Assembly: GCF_964204645.1 (NCBI RefSeq)
Contig: NC_134030.1
Location: 4,813,855-4,877,854 of the forward strand
Direction: 5' to 3'
Length of the DNA stretch: 64,000 bases
Origin: Tubulanus polymorphus
Taxonomy: Eukaryota > Nemertea > Palaeonemertea > Tubulaniformes > Tubulanidae
Shown here one piece after another: positions 43,128 through 53,852 of the stretch (within the stretch, counting starts at the first letter, position 1; each line of letters begins with the position of its first letter). Below the pieces are notes generated by a model, which had not been told where the DNA came from, did no database searches, and worked only from the letters and a program-made list of their open reading frames with translations. The translations under genes were made by a program, and so were the position numbers.

Positions 43128-43853
43128 ATGTCTAGTGATACAACACGCAAACAACTTTTGGAAACCGTTCGAAAACTTGTTGGTGAATATCAAAACACGA
43201 TCATCGAATCGGGAGGTCAGGCTGAGTTCACATTCTGTGGTAAGAAATTCGTCACTTTCACCGATGTATGTTTTACTGAAGGTTACGATGACATAGCGCT
43301 AAATTTACCAGATGAAACACGCAAAGATGCGAGGGTTCTAGAAATCGGATGCGGAAATGGTTGTGTGAGCACCATACATTATCTGCAAAACAAATCCAAG
43401 ATCAGTTTCATTCTAGCGATGGATATCAATCCACAAGCTTTAGAAAATACTAAAGCGAATTTCGAGCGTTACGGAGTTCCAGGGGAGGTGCGCTATTCAG
43501 ACGTGTTCCAGTCGATTTCTGAAGATGAAAAGTTCGATTTGATTTTCTGGAATGTTCCATTCTTTAACCAGACCCCCACCGAGACCGGTGACCTGAAGAT
43601 TGTCGAAAGAGGATTCATCGATCCCGGTTACGAGGGCATCGGTAGATTCATCGCAGGTGCGCGTAGATATCTGAGACCCGGTGGAAATGCGTTTTTTGGT
43701 TTTAGTAGCGCTTGTGGTCAAATTGACATCCTGGAAGAAAAGGCGAAAGAAGCAGAAATGCGCCTCGAACGTTTTTGGCATAAAACACTGGTCGTGGAAA
43801 CATTTGTCGTAGATTGGGAATTATGGCTAATTCTAAAGATTGATACCGAATAA
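43128..43853 (+). CDS. Small-domain SAM-dependent methyltransferase, PrmC/RsmC-like, copy 2
   Basis: 241 codons, open, intronless, same motifs as copy 1 (VLEIGCGNG, an acidic residue in MDINPQA, and NVPFF in place of NAPFF). Copies 2 and 4 share NVPFFNQ, the change RKQ near the start, and VETFVVDWELW, and so form one subtype; copies 1 and 3 form the other. This copy alone ends LILKIDTE. The Ala/Val difference lies in the substrate-side motif and could affect specificity, which is an inference. Confidence 0.85.
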   Translation: MSSDTTRKQLLETVRKLVGEYQNTIIESGGQAEFTFCGKKFVTFTDVCFTEGYDDIALNLPDETRKDARVLEIGCGNGCVSTIHYLQNKSKISFILAMDINPQALENTKANFERYGVPGEVRYSDVFQSISEDEKFDLIFWNVPFFNQTPTETGDLKIVERGFIDPGYEGIGRFIAGARRYLRPGGNAFFGFSSACGQIDILEEKAKEAEMRLERFWHKTLVVETFVVDWELWLILKIDTE

Positions 43854-45936
43854 GAAACCGAAGTCAAAATGTACCAAATAACCCGCATGAAAAACAACAT
43901 CTAGTTGCAATATAGAATATGAAATATTTAAACTGTTGTATGACTTCATCGTGGCCAATAAGGCACACAGTCACATGAATAGGTTTCATTGTACTAACAA
44001 TAGTCCAGTCTAGGATTTGTGATCGCTTTTGGATTAAAGTTATGACTGTGCAACTGAGAGACTTACGTACCGGTACCTATGTATATTTTACAAAAACAAT
44101 CAAGGGTTTGTGGTCTCGCGGCCTATTAGTTTCCTGATGAAATATTCAAATTATTTTTATTGATTCTTAATAATATATCATATTATTCATTGGCAATATA
44201 TGTGTTATTTTTTACAAGGCGCCAATTAACTTTCGATTTAGTTTTCTCGTTATAATGAGGGTCACGATCCATGGTGCATGACAATGAACAGTCCTGATGA
44301 CGTCGACCTCTGTGTACCATCATTCACTACTTGACCGCCGAAACAACAAGGAAACCTTTTTTAGAGATACATCGTTCGTTTGTTTATTTGTTGACTGAGA
44401 TAGAACATAATGTATTTATACGTATATTAATATGTACAAGATTCACCCGACAATATAAATTTACAATCAAATAAATCTAATAATAATAATTATTATATAA
44501 TAATAATAATAATGATAATAATAATAAAGAATTCACAAAAAGATGATGAGTGCACGTAACCAACAAATGTTACGAATAAAAACCTACTTCTTACAACACT
44601 CGCAAAATAAAATTTATCTCTACAAATAAATTAAGTTATTTCCCCATAATATCTAAAATGCACTTAGCCATATCAGTGAATATGTTTTACCACATTCAAA
44701 ATGTACGCAAATACTTCTTGATCCTTTTGATATATGCGTGCCAAAATAGTTTTCAATTACTTTGAAGCACAGGATAAGACATTACCTTTCAAAAGCGAAA
44801 TTCTAATTCAGAAATAAGTTAAATACTACCAAATCAGCCACAGTTCGGGAAATGGGGTGAGAGCGATGTTGAGAAAAATATACACATCCATCGCAATTCT
44901 GAACTCAAACTACATTCAATGAAATGTAGTCCACTCGCGATAATCTTATGCCGTTGTATTACATAAAGCACCAAGAGCAATTTTCACAGAATCTCTATAC
45001 ATCATTATATCTAATAATCTATTCATCAGAACCGTTTGCACTTAGTTAACTAGTAATCAAAATATTACCTAATTCGATTTTAAACCAGATCTCTTTTTTT
45101 TCATTTTTGATTACGCTTCATTTTTTCAAATCTTTATAAGAAGATATAATATAGTTTACATATACGGTGTAGAAACACTATTATCATTACGTTGCTCAGG
45201 CATTTCAACATATATACGTATCAAGTTTTTATGTAGGGTTGATCGTTCACGCATCCAAAAATATTCCTATAAAATTACAGTAGAGTACTTCATTCATCAA
45301 AAAGTCGAGAATTTCATCGTAAGAAAAATCAAAATAAATAGTGAATTATACATTATGATATTATTTTCTGTCTAGAAAATTATTCGGTACAAAAATTACG
45401 CGACTTAAATTATGTTCATCATTTTCTTATTTTTAAACAGCCACCATTATGTAAAATCTAACTTTGAGCAAAATGCAAAAGTGTATCAACAAAACCCGAA
45501 AGCAACGGAGACGTTTTAGATTTTAAGATTGCAAGATTTAAAAATGAATACTGCGTTCATTTGATCATCATGATGTCATTGTGGTATGAAATAGTCACTA
45601 CTTATGGACAGTTCATCAAACTTTAGTAGTCAGTTCAATGGAAATAGTGTTGTACCTCGCACATTGATAAGATGCACATTTTACGATTCTCAAAAACAAT
45701 TGAAAAATAGATCATAACTCGTCATTTGATATCGAAACTTGCCTCAGAGATCATACAACAGGAAATCTGATTGGTGCCGGTTAAACCTGCGCACCCAGTC
45801 TAGTGTGGCAGGGTCTTGCGCCGTGGCTGAGTGTAGCGATGCCATCGAAGTTCGAATCGCTGCCGAGGAGGATGTCGGTGGTTAGACTTGTAGTATACAT
45901 GGACCAAGTTAACAAAAGATTTTAAAACAGATAGTA
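43854..45936. other. 3' part of module 2 and the unit 1/unit 2 junction
   Basis: Module sequence runs to 45349. Then come about 130 bases shared with 55358-55489, the duplication breakpoint at 45481, an orphan GPCR 3' flank (45481-45735) and a tRNA-like element (45773-45871). No exon. Confidence 0.6.
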
Positions 45937-46116
45937 ATGCAGCCAAATATTAGCTTTATACGACCCTATTGGGTGAATTTCATCGAGTATTTTTCACGCA
46001 ATCCGTCGAGCGAATTGAATCGGTTTTTGTTTCTTTATATTTATCCGATTGTTTTTATTTGCGGACTGACTGGAAACTCGCTGTCGTTGGTCTTGAAACA
46101 GTGTTTTCGATCATGA
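45937..46116 (+). pseudogene. GPCR copy with body deleted, open 59-codon remnant
   Basis: The first 53 codons match the intact receptors (MQPNISFIRP to SLSLVL) and then, without frame loss, the sequence jumps to the final codons (KQCFRS, stop). Helices 2-7 are missing. The remaining frame would give a short peptide with a single membrane helix. It is almost surely a deletion product, but it keeps the start codon, frame and upstream tRNA-like element, so it could be expressed. Confidence 0.85.
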
Positions 46117-47538
46117 AAAATATCTCATCGCATTGCACATACACGTAATATAATGGTCGATAAAAACCTATTGCTAAAACCTAAAACCAATCACAAAAAT
46201 ACAGCCTGCAGCTAGAATACATTTTAGAGTACCATGTATCAACAAAACCCATTAGCAACGGACACGTTTTAGGTTTTAAGATTGCAAGATTTAAAAATAA
46301 ATACTGCGTCCATTTGATGTCATTGTGGTATGAAATAGTCACTACTTTTGGACAGTTCATCAAACTTTAGTAGTCAGTTTAATGGAAATAGTGTTGTACC
46401 TCGCACATTGATAAGATGCACATTTTACGATTCTCAAAAACAATTGAAAAATAGATCATAACTCGTCATTTGATATCGAAGATACGGAAGCGATTATCGA
46501 TAAGGGGCCTCCAGTTGTCGCGAGCCAGCTCGACAAGTCGACATTTCGTGTGACATTTGGATGACAAATTATGTTTTGTTGACCATTTCATTATTCCTCC
46601 TGCAAATAAATGACGTTTTATATCTGATTTTCCTATAGGTATGCTGAAATCATTCATTTATTGGGCAAACTTTTAGTAAATCTGAGTTAATATCTAACCT
46701 AATTATCATATTTAGATTGAAGATGATGTGCTTTATTTTTTCTTGTATAATATCTGCCTCAGATACATAAAACTTTCACAGAACAATGAACTTTTAATTG
46801 TCACTATGTCAACTATCCACATGGTAAACTCTAACCAACTTTTGAGCACTGGCCCCAGGATTATATTTTTTATTTGAATGAGTAGAAGCATTTATATCGA
46901 ATTGTTTCATATAAACTTCAAAAATAATTCTATAACATTCTCTCTGGGGATCATAGCTATTATGAATAAAAATTGCTTTATCGAATTTTTTTTTAATCTA
47001 TAATTTGTTGCATTTCTCCAGTAATTATCAAATTTTTACCTACTCCTATAGAAATTTTGGTATTGAATGATTCTTTTTTCTTGACACCTTGCTTACTTAA
47101 AAAAATGTACATAATCTAACATTTTAGCACTTTTTAAAGGTTTTTTTCAATTCTTTACTATTTCCTTCAACCTTTCTACATCTGGCGTGAAAACCTATTT
47201 ATACCAATACTATTAACTTATGGCAATTTGGGAGCTGTCTTGACTTATCTTTAATATTATTCCCCAATAACTTTGCAAATATACTGTCGCAGTATATTTC
47301 CTAGAGTATACTTTGTTCTATTTTAGTTTATCCGTGAAATTTGCCTCAAAGATCATACAACGGGCAATCTGATTGGTGCCGGTTAAACCTGCGCACCCAG
47401 TCTAGTGTGGCAGGGTCTTGCGCCGTGGCTGAGTGTAGCGACGCCATCGAAGTTCGAATCGCTGCCGGGGAGGATGTCGGTGGTTAGACTTGTAGTATAC
47501 ATGGACCAAGTTAACAAAAGATTTTAAAATAGATAGTA
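46117..47538. other. Spacer upstream of GPCR copy C
   Basis: Repeats 36144-37549: GPCR 3' flank copy (46117-46485), AT-rich sequence, and a tRNA-like element (47375-47473). No exon seen. Confidence 0.55.
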
Positions 47539-48486
47539 ATGCAGCCAAATATAAGCTTTATACGTCCCCATTGGGTGAATTTCATCGAGTATTTTTCACG
47601 CAATCCGTCGAGCGAATTGAATCGGTTTCTGTTTCTTTACATTTATCCGATTGTTTTCATTTGCGGACTGACTGGAAACTCGCTGTCGCTGGTCTTAATG
47701 TTCGATCATCGATTTCGCCGTCATTCTTACAGTGCGTATATGGCGGTTTTGGCTATAAGTGACACTGTCTGTTTGGTCGGTACTTTCATGGCTTCAATAA
47801 ATCTAATTGCCTACTCTTTAACTGGTGACGTTATTATACGATTTACAGATGTCAACAAATGCCGTTTACCCGAACATGTATTCTATGCATCTAATTTAAT
47901 AAGTTCTTGGATTATCGTTTCGATAACACTAGAAAGATGCTTCGCCGTTGTCAGTCCCTTCACTGCCAGAATATTCTGTTCTCGAAAAGTAGCATGGATT
48001 ATTACGGCTTCGGTTGTATCATTTTCATTCGCATTCACTTCTTACGCGGCCGCAATTACCTCGTACGACAGTGAATTCGGTTGCTTCATATCATCATTAC
48101 GCGGAATGAAGGCGCACTACGCGATCGCCCCGTCCAGTTTCATCTATTCACCGATATGTATCATAGCCTTACTGAACATCATCATAATCAGATCTTTAAC
48201 GACGTCGCCGTCGTTAATACAAAGTAATAAAACAAAACTTCACTCGAATAATACCAGGAAAATAACTTTCACCGTTCTCATTGTGTCGATAACGTTTATA
48301 ATTCTGCTCACTCCATCGGCCAGTCTTTGTATTCTTGTGGCGGCTTTACCGAATACACCAGACTTTGCAAACTGGTTAGATACGGCGCAATTCATCTTTA
48401 GCATAAATTGTGCCGTGAATTTTTACATATATTGTTTGACGGGAGCCGAATTCAGGAAAACGCTGAAACAGTGTTTTCGATCATGA
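47539..48486 (+). CDS. Class A GPCR, copy C, intronless
   Basis: 315 codons, almost identical to copy B. Differences include Asp97 and Asp104 for Asn, Lys107 for Ile (NKCRLPEH), Phe161 for Leu, Leu234 for Ile, and Gln311 for Arg. Several of these lie in outer loop 1 just before Cys108, a region that often shapes ligand binding. All class A landmarks (Asp75, ERC, Pro259, NFYIY) are kept. Confidence 0.9.
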   Translation: MQPNISFIRPHWVNFIEYFSRNPSSELNRFLFLYIYPIVFICGLTGNSLSLVLMFDHRFRRHSYSAYMAVLAISDTVCLVGTFMASINLIAYSLTGDVIIRFTDVNKCRLPEHVFYASNLISSWIIVSITLERCFAVVSPFTARIFCSRKVAWIITASVVSFSFAFTSYAAAITSYDSEFGCFISSLRGMKAHYAIAPSSFIYSPICIIALLNIIIIRSLTTSPSLIQSNKTKLHSNNTRKITFTVLIVSITFIILLTPSASLCILVAALPNTPDFANWLDTAQFIFSINCAVNFYIYCLTGAEFRKTLKQCFRS

Positions 48487-49671
48487 ATAGTACCCCATCT
48501 AATCACACATATTATACATGTATTATAATGGCTGATAAAAGCATTTGCTAAAACCTAATACATGTACCAAGCACATAATAACAGCCTGCAGCTGGAATAC
48601 AAGTATTGTGTATCAATATAAATCCATTAGAAACAGACGCATTTTAAGTTTTAAGATTGCAAGATTTAAAAAAAAAATACTGCGTATGATTCATGATGGA
48701 TGTCGAACTAATAGTCAATACTTTTTGGAAGTTAATCAACCTTTAGTCAGTTTAATGAAAATATTGTTGTACACCTCGCACAATACTAAGACGCACCTTT
48801 TATGATTTTCGAAAATAATTGAAAACATATCATAATTCATCATTTGATAACGAAGACAATGCACGACTTATAGCTGCTTTAATCACATCATGGGGCAGTG
48901 TAGTAGACCAAGTAGAAATCAAGTTCCGGGAAATATCGTTCAATATCTGAGTGAATCATCAGGTTGCTGAATTCATATTCAAAAATGTTTTGCTTCCTGA
49001 CGACTATATAATACATGACTGTTGGGTTTGGAAGGGACACCAAATTAAGTCAAATCAAATTAAATTCGCCAATCAAATAAATAAGAAGGAACATCAAGAT
49101 GAAGAACGTATACGAAAGAAGAAAGTAGCTATAATCTATATGTGCTAATTAGACAGGAGTGGACTGACCGAAGAACCAAATACTCATATTCAGAAACCAA
49201 ATTCCACAGCCGTGAGTTAGAGTTATCTCTGAACTCGGGAGTTGGGCTGGGGGCTGTGTTTTTAAGTGATTCGGGTCACCATATTTTTACCATACCGAAA
49301 GCATATTCAGTATCGTCTGGAAGAAAGGCAGAGCACAATTTCACAAATTTTCAATGTCAATAGAATAAAGATATGGTGACCTTATTATGAAAATTCTGAA
49401 TGGAGTGATTAAGGTCACCATATTTCTCTATTTTATTGGCGTTAAAAATTAGTAAAGCTGTGCTCTCTTCCAGACTGACAGACCCTATTGAAATTGGCGA
49501 TAACATCATAACCAAAAGTATATTTACCGGGTTCTTATCGCCCAAATCAAACATTAAAGTTCACCATATTTTCATAAAAAATTAACTTGGCAATGAAATA
49601 ACCAGAAGCATATATACGATACATTTTTTCTCACTGCGATTAAAGCCGGGCGGGACGCCAGACGTGACAAG
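48487..49671. other. Spacer between GPCR copy C and methyltransferase 3
   Basis: Near-identical to 38498-39681, with the same GPCR 3' flank and the same inverted repeat (about 49371-49423). No gene is supported. Confidence 0.55.
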
Positions 49672-50397
49672 ATGTCTAGTGACACAATACGCAAAGAACT
49701 TTTGGAAACCGCTCGAAAACTTGTTGGTGAATATCAAAACACGATCATCGAATCGGGAGGTCAGGCTGAGTTCACATTCTGTGGTAAGAAATTCGTCACT
49801 TTCAACGATGTATGTTTTACTGAAGGTTACGATGACATAGCGCTAAATTTACCAGATGAAACACGCAAAGATGCGAGGGTTCTAGAAATCGGATGCGGAA
49901 ATGGTTGTGTGAGCACCATGCATTATCTGCAAAACAAATCCAAGATCAGTTTCATTCTAGCGGTGGATATCAATCCACAAGCTTTAGAAAATACTAAAGC
50001 GAATTTCGAGCGTTACGGAGTTCCGGGGGAGGTGCGCTATTCAGACGTGTTCCAGGCGATTTCTGAAGATGAAAAGTTCGATTTGGTTTTTTGGAATGCT
50101 CCATTCTTCAACCATACCCCCACCGAGACCGGTGACCTGAAGATTGTCGAAAGAGGATTCATCGATCCCGGTTATGAGGGCATCGGTAGATTCATCGCAG
50201 GTGCGCGTAAATATCTGAGACCCGGTGGAAATGCGCTTTTTGGTTTTAGTAGCACTTGTGGTCAAATTGACATCCTGGAAGAAAAGGCGAAAGAAGCAGA
50301 AATGTGCCTCGAACGTTTTTGGCATAAAACACTGGTCGTGGAAGCATTTGTCGTAGATTGGGAATTATGGCGAATTCTACCGATTGATACCGAGTAA
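49672..50397 (+). CDS. Small-domain SAM-dependent methyltransferase, PrmC/RsmC-like, copy 3
   Basis: 241 open codons, the counterpart of copy 1 (NAPFFNH, VEAFVVDWELW). It has Arg65 as in copies 2 and 4, Ala14 for Val, and Cys212 for Arg near the C-terminus. Motif I and the ribose-contact Asp are unchanged. Confidence 0.85.
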   Translation: MSSDTIRKELLETARKLVGEYQNTIIESGGQAEFTFCGKKFVTFNDVCFTEGYDDIALNLPDETRKDARVLEIGCGNGCVSTMHYLQNKSKISFILAVDINPQALENTKANFERYGVPGEVRYSDVFQAISEDEKFDLVFWNAPFFNHTPTETGDLKIVERGFIDPGYEGIGRFIAGARKYLRPGGNALFGFSSTCGQIDILEEKAKEAEMCLERFWHKTLVVEAFVVDWELWRILPIDTE

Positions 50398-51903
50398 GAA
50401 ACCGAAGTGTAAATGTACCATTTAGTCAAATAACCCGCTTGAAAAAGCTATTTAGTTGCAATATAGAATATGAAATATTTCAAACTGTTGTATGACTGCA
50501 TCGTGGCCAATAAGGTACATAGTCACATGAATAGGTTTCATTGTACTAACAATAGTCCAGTCTAGGATTTATGATCGCTTTTGGATTAAAGTTATGACTG
50601 TGCAACTGAGAGACTTACGTACCGGTACCTATGTATATTTTACAAAAACAATCAAGGGTTTGTGGTCTCGCGGCCTATTAGTTTCCTGATGAAATATTCA
50701 AATTAACCTTATTGATTCTTAATAATATATCATATTATTCATTGGCAATATATGTGTTATTTTTCTTCAAGGCGCCAATTAACTTTCAATTCAGTTTTCT
50801 CGTTATAATGAGGGTCACGATCCATGGTGCATGACAATGAACAGTCCTGATGATGTCGACCTCTGTGTACCATCATTCACTACTTGACCGCCGAAACAAC
50901 AAGGAAACCTTTTTTAGAGATACATCGTTCGTTTGTTTATTTGTTGACTGAGATAGAACATAATGTATTTATACGTATATTAATATGTACAAGATTCACC
51001 CGACAATATAAATTTACAATCCAATAAATCTAATAATAATAATTATTATATAATAATAATAATAATAATGATAATAATAATAAAGAATTCACAAAAAGAT
51101 GATGAGTGCACGTAACCAACAAATGTTACGAATAAAAACCTACTTCTTACAACACTCGCAAAATAAAATTTATCTCTACAAATAAATTAAGTTATTTCCC
51201 CATAATATCTAAAATGCACTTAGCAATATCAGTGAATATGTTTTACCACATTCAAAATGTACGCAAATACTTCTTGATCCTTTTGATATATGCGTGCCAA
51301 AACAGTTTTCAATTACTTTGAAGCACAGGATAAGACATTACCTTTCAAAAGCGAAATTCTAATTCAGAAATAAGTTAAATACTACCAAATCAGCCACAGT
51401 TCGGGAAATGGGTTGAGAGCGATGTTGAGAAAAATATACACATCCATCGCAATTCTGAACTCAAACTACATTCAATGAAATGTAGTCCACTCGCGATAAT
51501 CTTATGCCGTTGTATTACATAAAGCACCAAGAGCAATTTTCACAGAATCTCTATACATCATTATATCTAATAATCTATTCGTCAGAACCGTTCGCAGTTA
51601 GTTAACTAGTAATCAAAATATTACCTAATTCGATATTAAACCAGATCTCTTTTTTTTCATTTTTGATTACGCTTCATTTTTTCAAATCTTTATAAGAAGA
51701 TATAATATAGTTTACATATACGGTGTAGAAACACTATTATCATTACGTTGCTCAGGCATTTCAACATATATACGTATCAAGTTTTTATGTAGGGTTGATC
51801 GTTCACGCATCCAAAAATATTCCTATAAAATTACAGTAGAGTACTCCATTCATCAAAAAGTCGAGAATTTCATCGTAAGAAAAATCAAAATTAATAGTGA
51901 ATT
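50398..51903. other. 3' part of methyltransferase module 3
   Basis: Counterpart of 40408-41906, with a longer TAA microsatellite near 51030-51083. No exon. Confidence 0.55.
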
Positions 51904-52236
51904 GTGAATAGTGAATTATTAGAAAATGTAATAGAAAATCCATTAATAATAAACCCGAAATTTAATGAAATGAATATATTAGATTATCGGTGGTATAGAA
52001 AAACATTTATAGATTATTTCTCGAGTCATGATAAAGGGGACATATTGAAAAAGTTAGATAACTTTAAACCAAAAATAACTTATGCAATGAACTTATTTGA
52101 ACTTAAATATGATGATTTAAGAGAATTTTTAAATAAACATCCATCAAGAAATGAAATCGAAAATTATATTCCAAAAATATTTTCAAGAGCTGCGTATACT
52201 AAATATAAACTCCCACGTGGCGAGGCTTATTTCTGA
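51904..52236 (+). pseudogene. AT-rich ORF, unit 2 copy with start codon changed to GTG
   Basis: Differs from 41907-42239 at very few codons (Gly for Glu near residue 46, Tyr for Asn near 98), but the ATG is GTG here. In a nuclear gene this removes the start, and the next in-frame Met is at codon 23. Either the frame was never coding or this copy has been lost. Confidence 0.5.
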
Positions 52237-53126
52237 AGGGGGTCTGGGGGCCCTCCCCTAGAATGATTTTGAAAATTCAATCGCCGGAGATGCGTTTTGG
52301 GGCCATTTCACGGTCTCATTCACAGAAGCATGAGAAGCCGCGAGCCAACCACCTAGTCAGAGAACGACGAGCTGCTACGCGGTACAGCGTGCTTTTGAAA
52401 AAAAAATTTGTTAAGCAAAAAAGTGGGGCGGCTTTGGCCGCCCCTGCCGCCCCTGTTCCGACGGCCCTGACTGGTGCTATGGCAACGCTGGCAACAGGTG
52501 TTCTTTTATACATCAAAACAACGTCAGTTACAATTCGTCCTGAACAAGATATCCGTAACAAGAATAACACGGTTTTTTTCATTTACCAAGGGTTAGTCGT
52601 TTGTATTAGTACACGAGCAACTTTTATTAACGAATATTTAAAGCTTCCATTTGACTATTTCAAAATATGCATGTCAAAAATAGAGCACTTAGTTTTTACC
52701 CTGAGTTGGTTTCCATACACCTCCTTTCCTGTCTGGGTGGGCGACCCTCAGTCCTTGCTTCAAGTCATCATCAACTTTTCTAAATGTTTTCCATAAGTCC
52801 CTACCGCCGGGAATGGAAAGAATGGAAAAAATGAATGAATGAAATATGTCAACAGGATAAGAACCAACGCAAGTTTTTGCTACGTGTGAGATTTGTGAAG
52901 CCAATATTTCCACCACCCCAACTAGTTCTGATTGACCTCATTTCTTTTATTAATGATACACTCGAGAAACGTGAAATCCCTTCTCGCCGGTGAGATCATC
53001 GGCTGATGTCGGAGTTATAGCTGCTGTTACACATAAATTATTGAATGAATATAAAAATTCCTAATAATACGATAATTTTTAATTCTGACTGCGATTAAAG
53101 CCGGGTGGGACGCCAGACGTGACAAG
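52237..53126. other. Spacer between the AT-rich ORF copy and methyltransferase 4
   Basis: Counterpart of 42240-43127. A 177-codon plus-strand frame at 52263-52796 exists only because of small indels relative to unit 1 and is not taken as a gene. Confidence 0.5.
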
Positions 53127-53852
53127 ATGTCTAGTGACACAACACGCAAACAACTTTTGGAAACCGTTCGAAAACTTGTTGGTGAATATCAAAACACGAT
53201 CATCGAATCGGGAGGTCAGGCTGAGTTAACATTCTGTGGTAAGAAATTCGTCACTTTCACCGATGTATGTTTTACTGAAGGTTACGATGATGTAGCGCTA
53301 AATCTACCAGATGAAACCCGCAAAGATGCGAGGGTTCTAGAAATCGGATGCGGAAATGGTTGTGTGAGCACCATACATTATCTGCAAAACAAATCCAAGA
53401 TCAGTTTCATTCTAGCGGTGGATATCAATCCACAAGCTTTAGAAAATACTAAAGCGAATTTCGAGCGTTACGGAGTTTCGGGGGAGGTGCGCTATTCAGA
53501 CGTGTTCCAGTCGATTTCTGAAGATAAAAAGTTCGATTTGGTTTTCTGGAATGTTCCATTCTTTAACCAGACCCCCACCGAGACCGGTGACCTGAAGATT
53601 GTCGAAAGAGGATTCATCGATCCCGGTTACGAGGGCATCGGTAGATTCATCGCAGGTGCGCGTAGATATCTGAGACCCGGTGGAAATGCGTTTTTTTGTT
53701 TCAGTAGCGCTTGTGGTCAAATTGACATCCTGGAAGAAAAGGCGAAAGAAGCAGAAATGCGCCTCGAACGTTTTTGGCATAAAACACTGGTCGTGGAAAC
53801 ATTTGTCGTAGATTGGGAATTATGGCGAATTCTACCGATTGATACCGAATAA
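53127..53852 (+). CDS. Small-domain SAM-dependent methyltransferase, PrmC/RsmC-like, copy 4
   Basis: 241 open codons, the counterpart of copy 2 (RKQ near the start, NVPFFNQ, VETFVVDWELW) but with the copy 1/3 ending WRILPIDTE, a mix that may reflect gene conversion. It has private changes: Ser118 for Pro, Lys134 for Glu, Cys191 for Gly, and Val56 for Ile. SAM motifs are intact. Confidence 0.85.
   Translation: MSSDTTRKQLLETVRKLVGEYQNTIIESGGQAELTFCGKKFVTFTDVCFTEGYDDVALNLPDETRKDARVLEIGCGNGCVSTIHYLQNKSKISFILAVDINPQALENTKANFERYGVSGEVRYSDVFQSISEDKKFDLVFWNVPFFNQTPTETGDLKIVERGFIDPGYEGIGRFIAGARRYLRPGGNAFFCFSSACGQIDILEEKAKEAEMRLERFWHKTLVVETFVVDWELWRILPIDTE

Larger units (their letters stand above)
36258..45480 (+). 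repeat. Tandem segmental duplication, unit 1
   Basis: The content from the GPCR 3' flank through GPCR, methyltransferase, small ORF and second methyltransferase repeats in unit 2 at an offset of 9,989-9,999 bases with very few differences. The right-hand breakpoint is visible: both units share GAGCAAAATGCAAAAG, after which unit 1 (45481) runs into GPCR 3' flank sequence while unit 2 (55490) runs into unique sequence. Confidence 0.9.

Noticed and set aside
52263-52796. 177-codon plus-strand frame in unit 2
   Set aside because: The unit 1 counterpart is interrupted, the frame crosses unrelated repeat pieces, and no protein features are seen.
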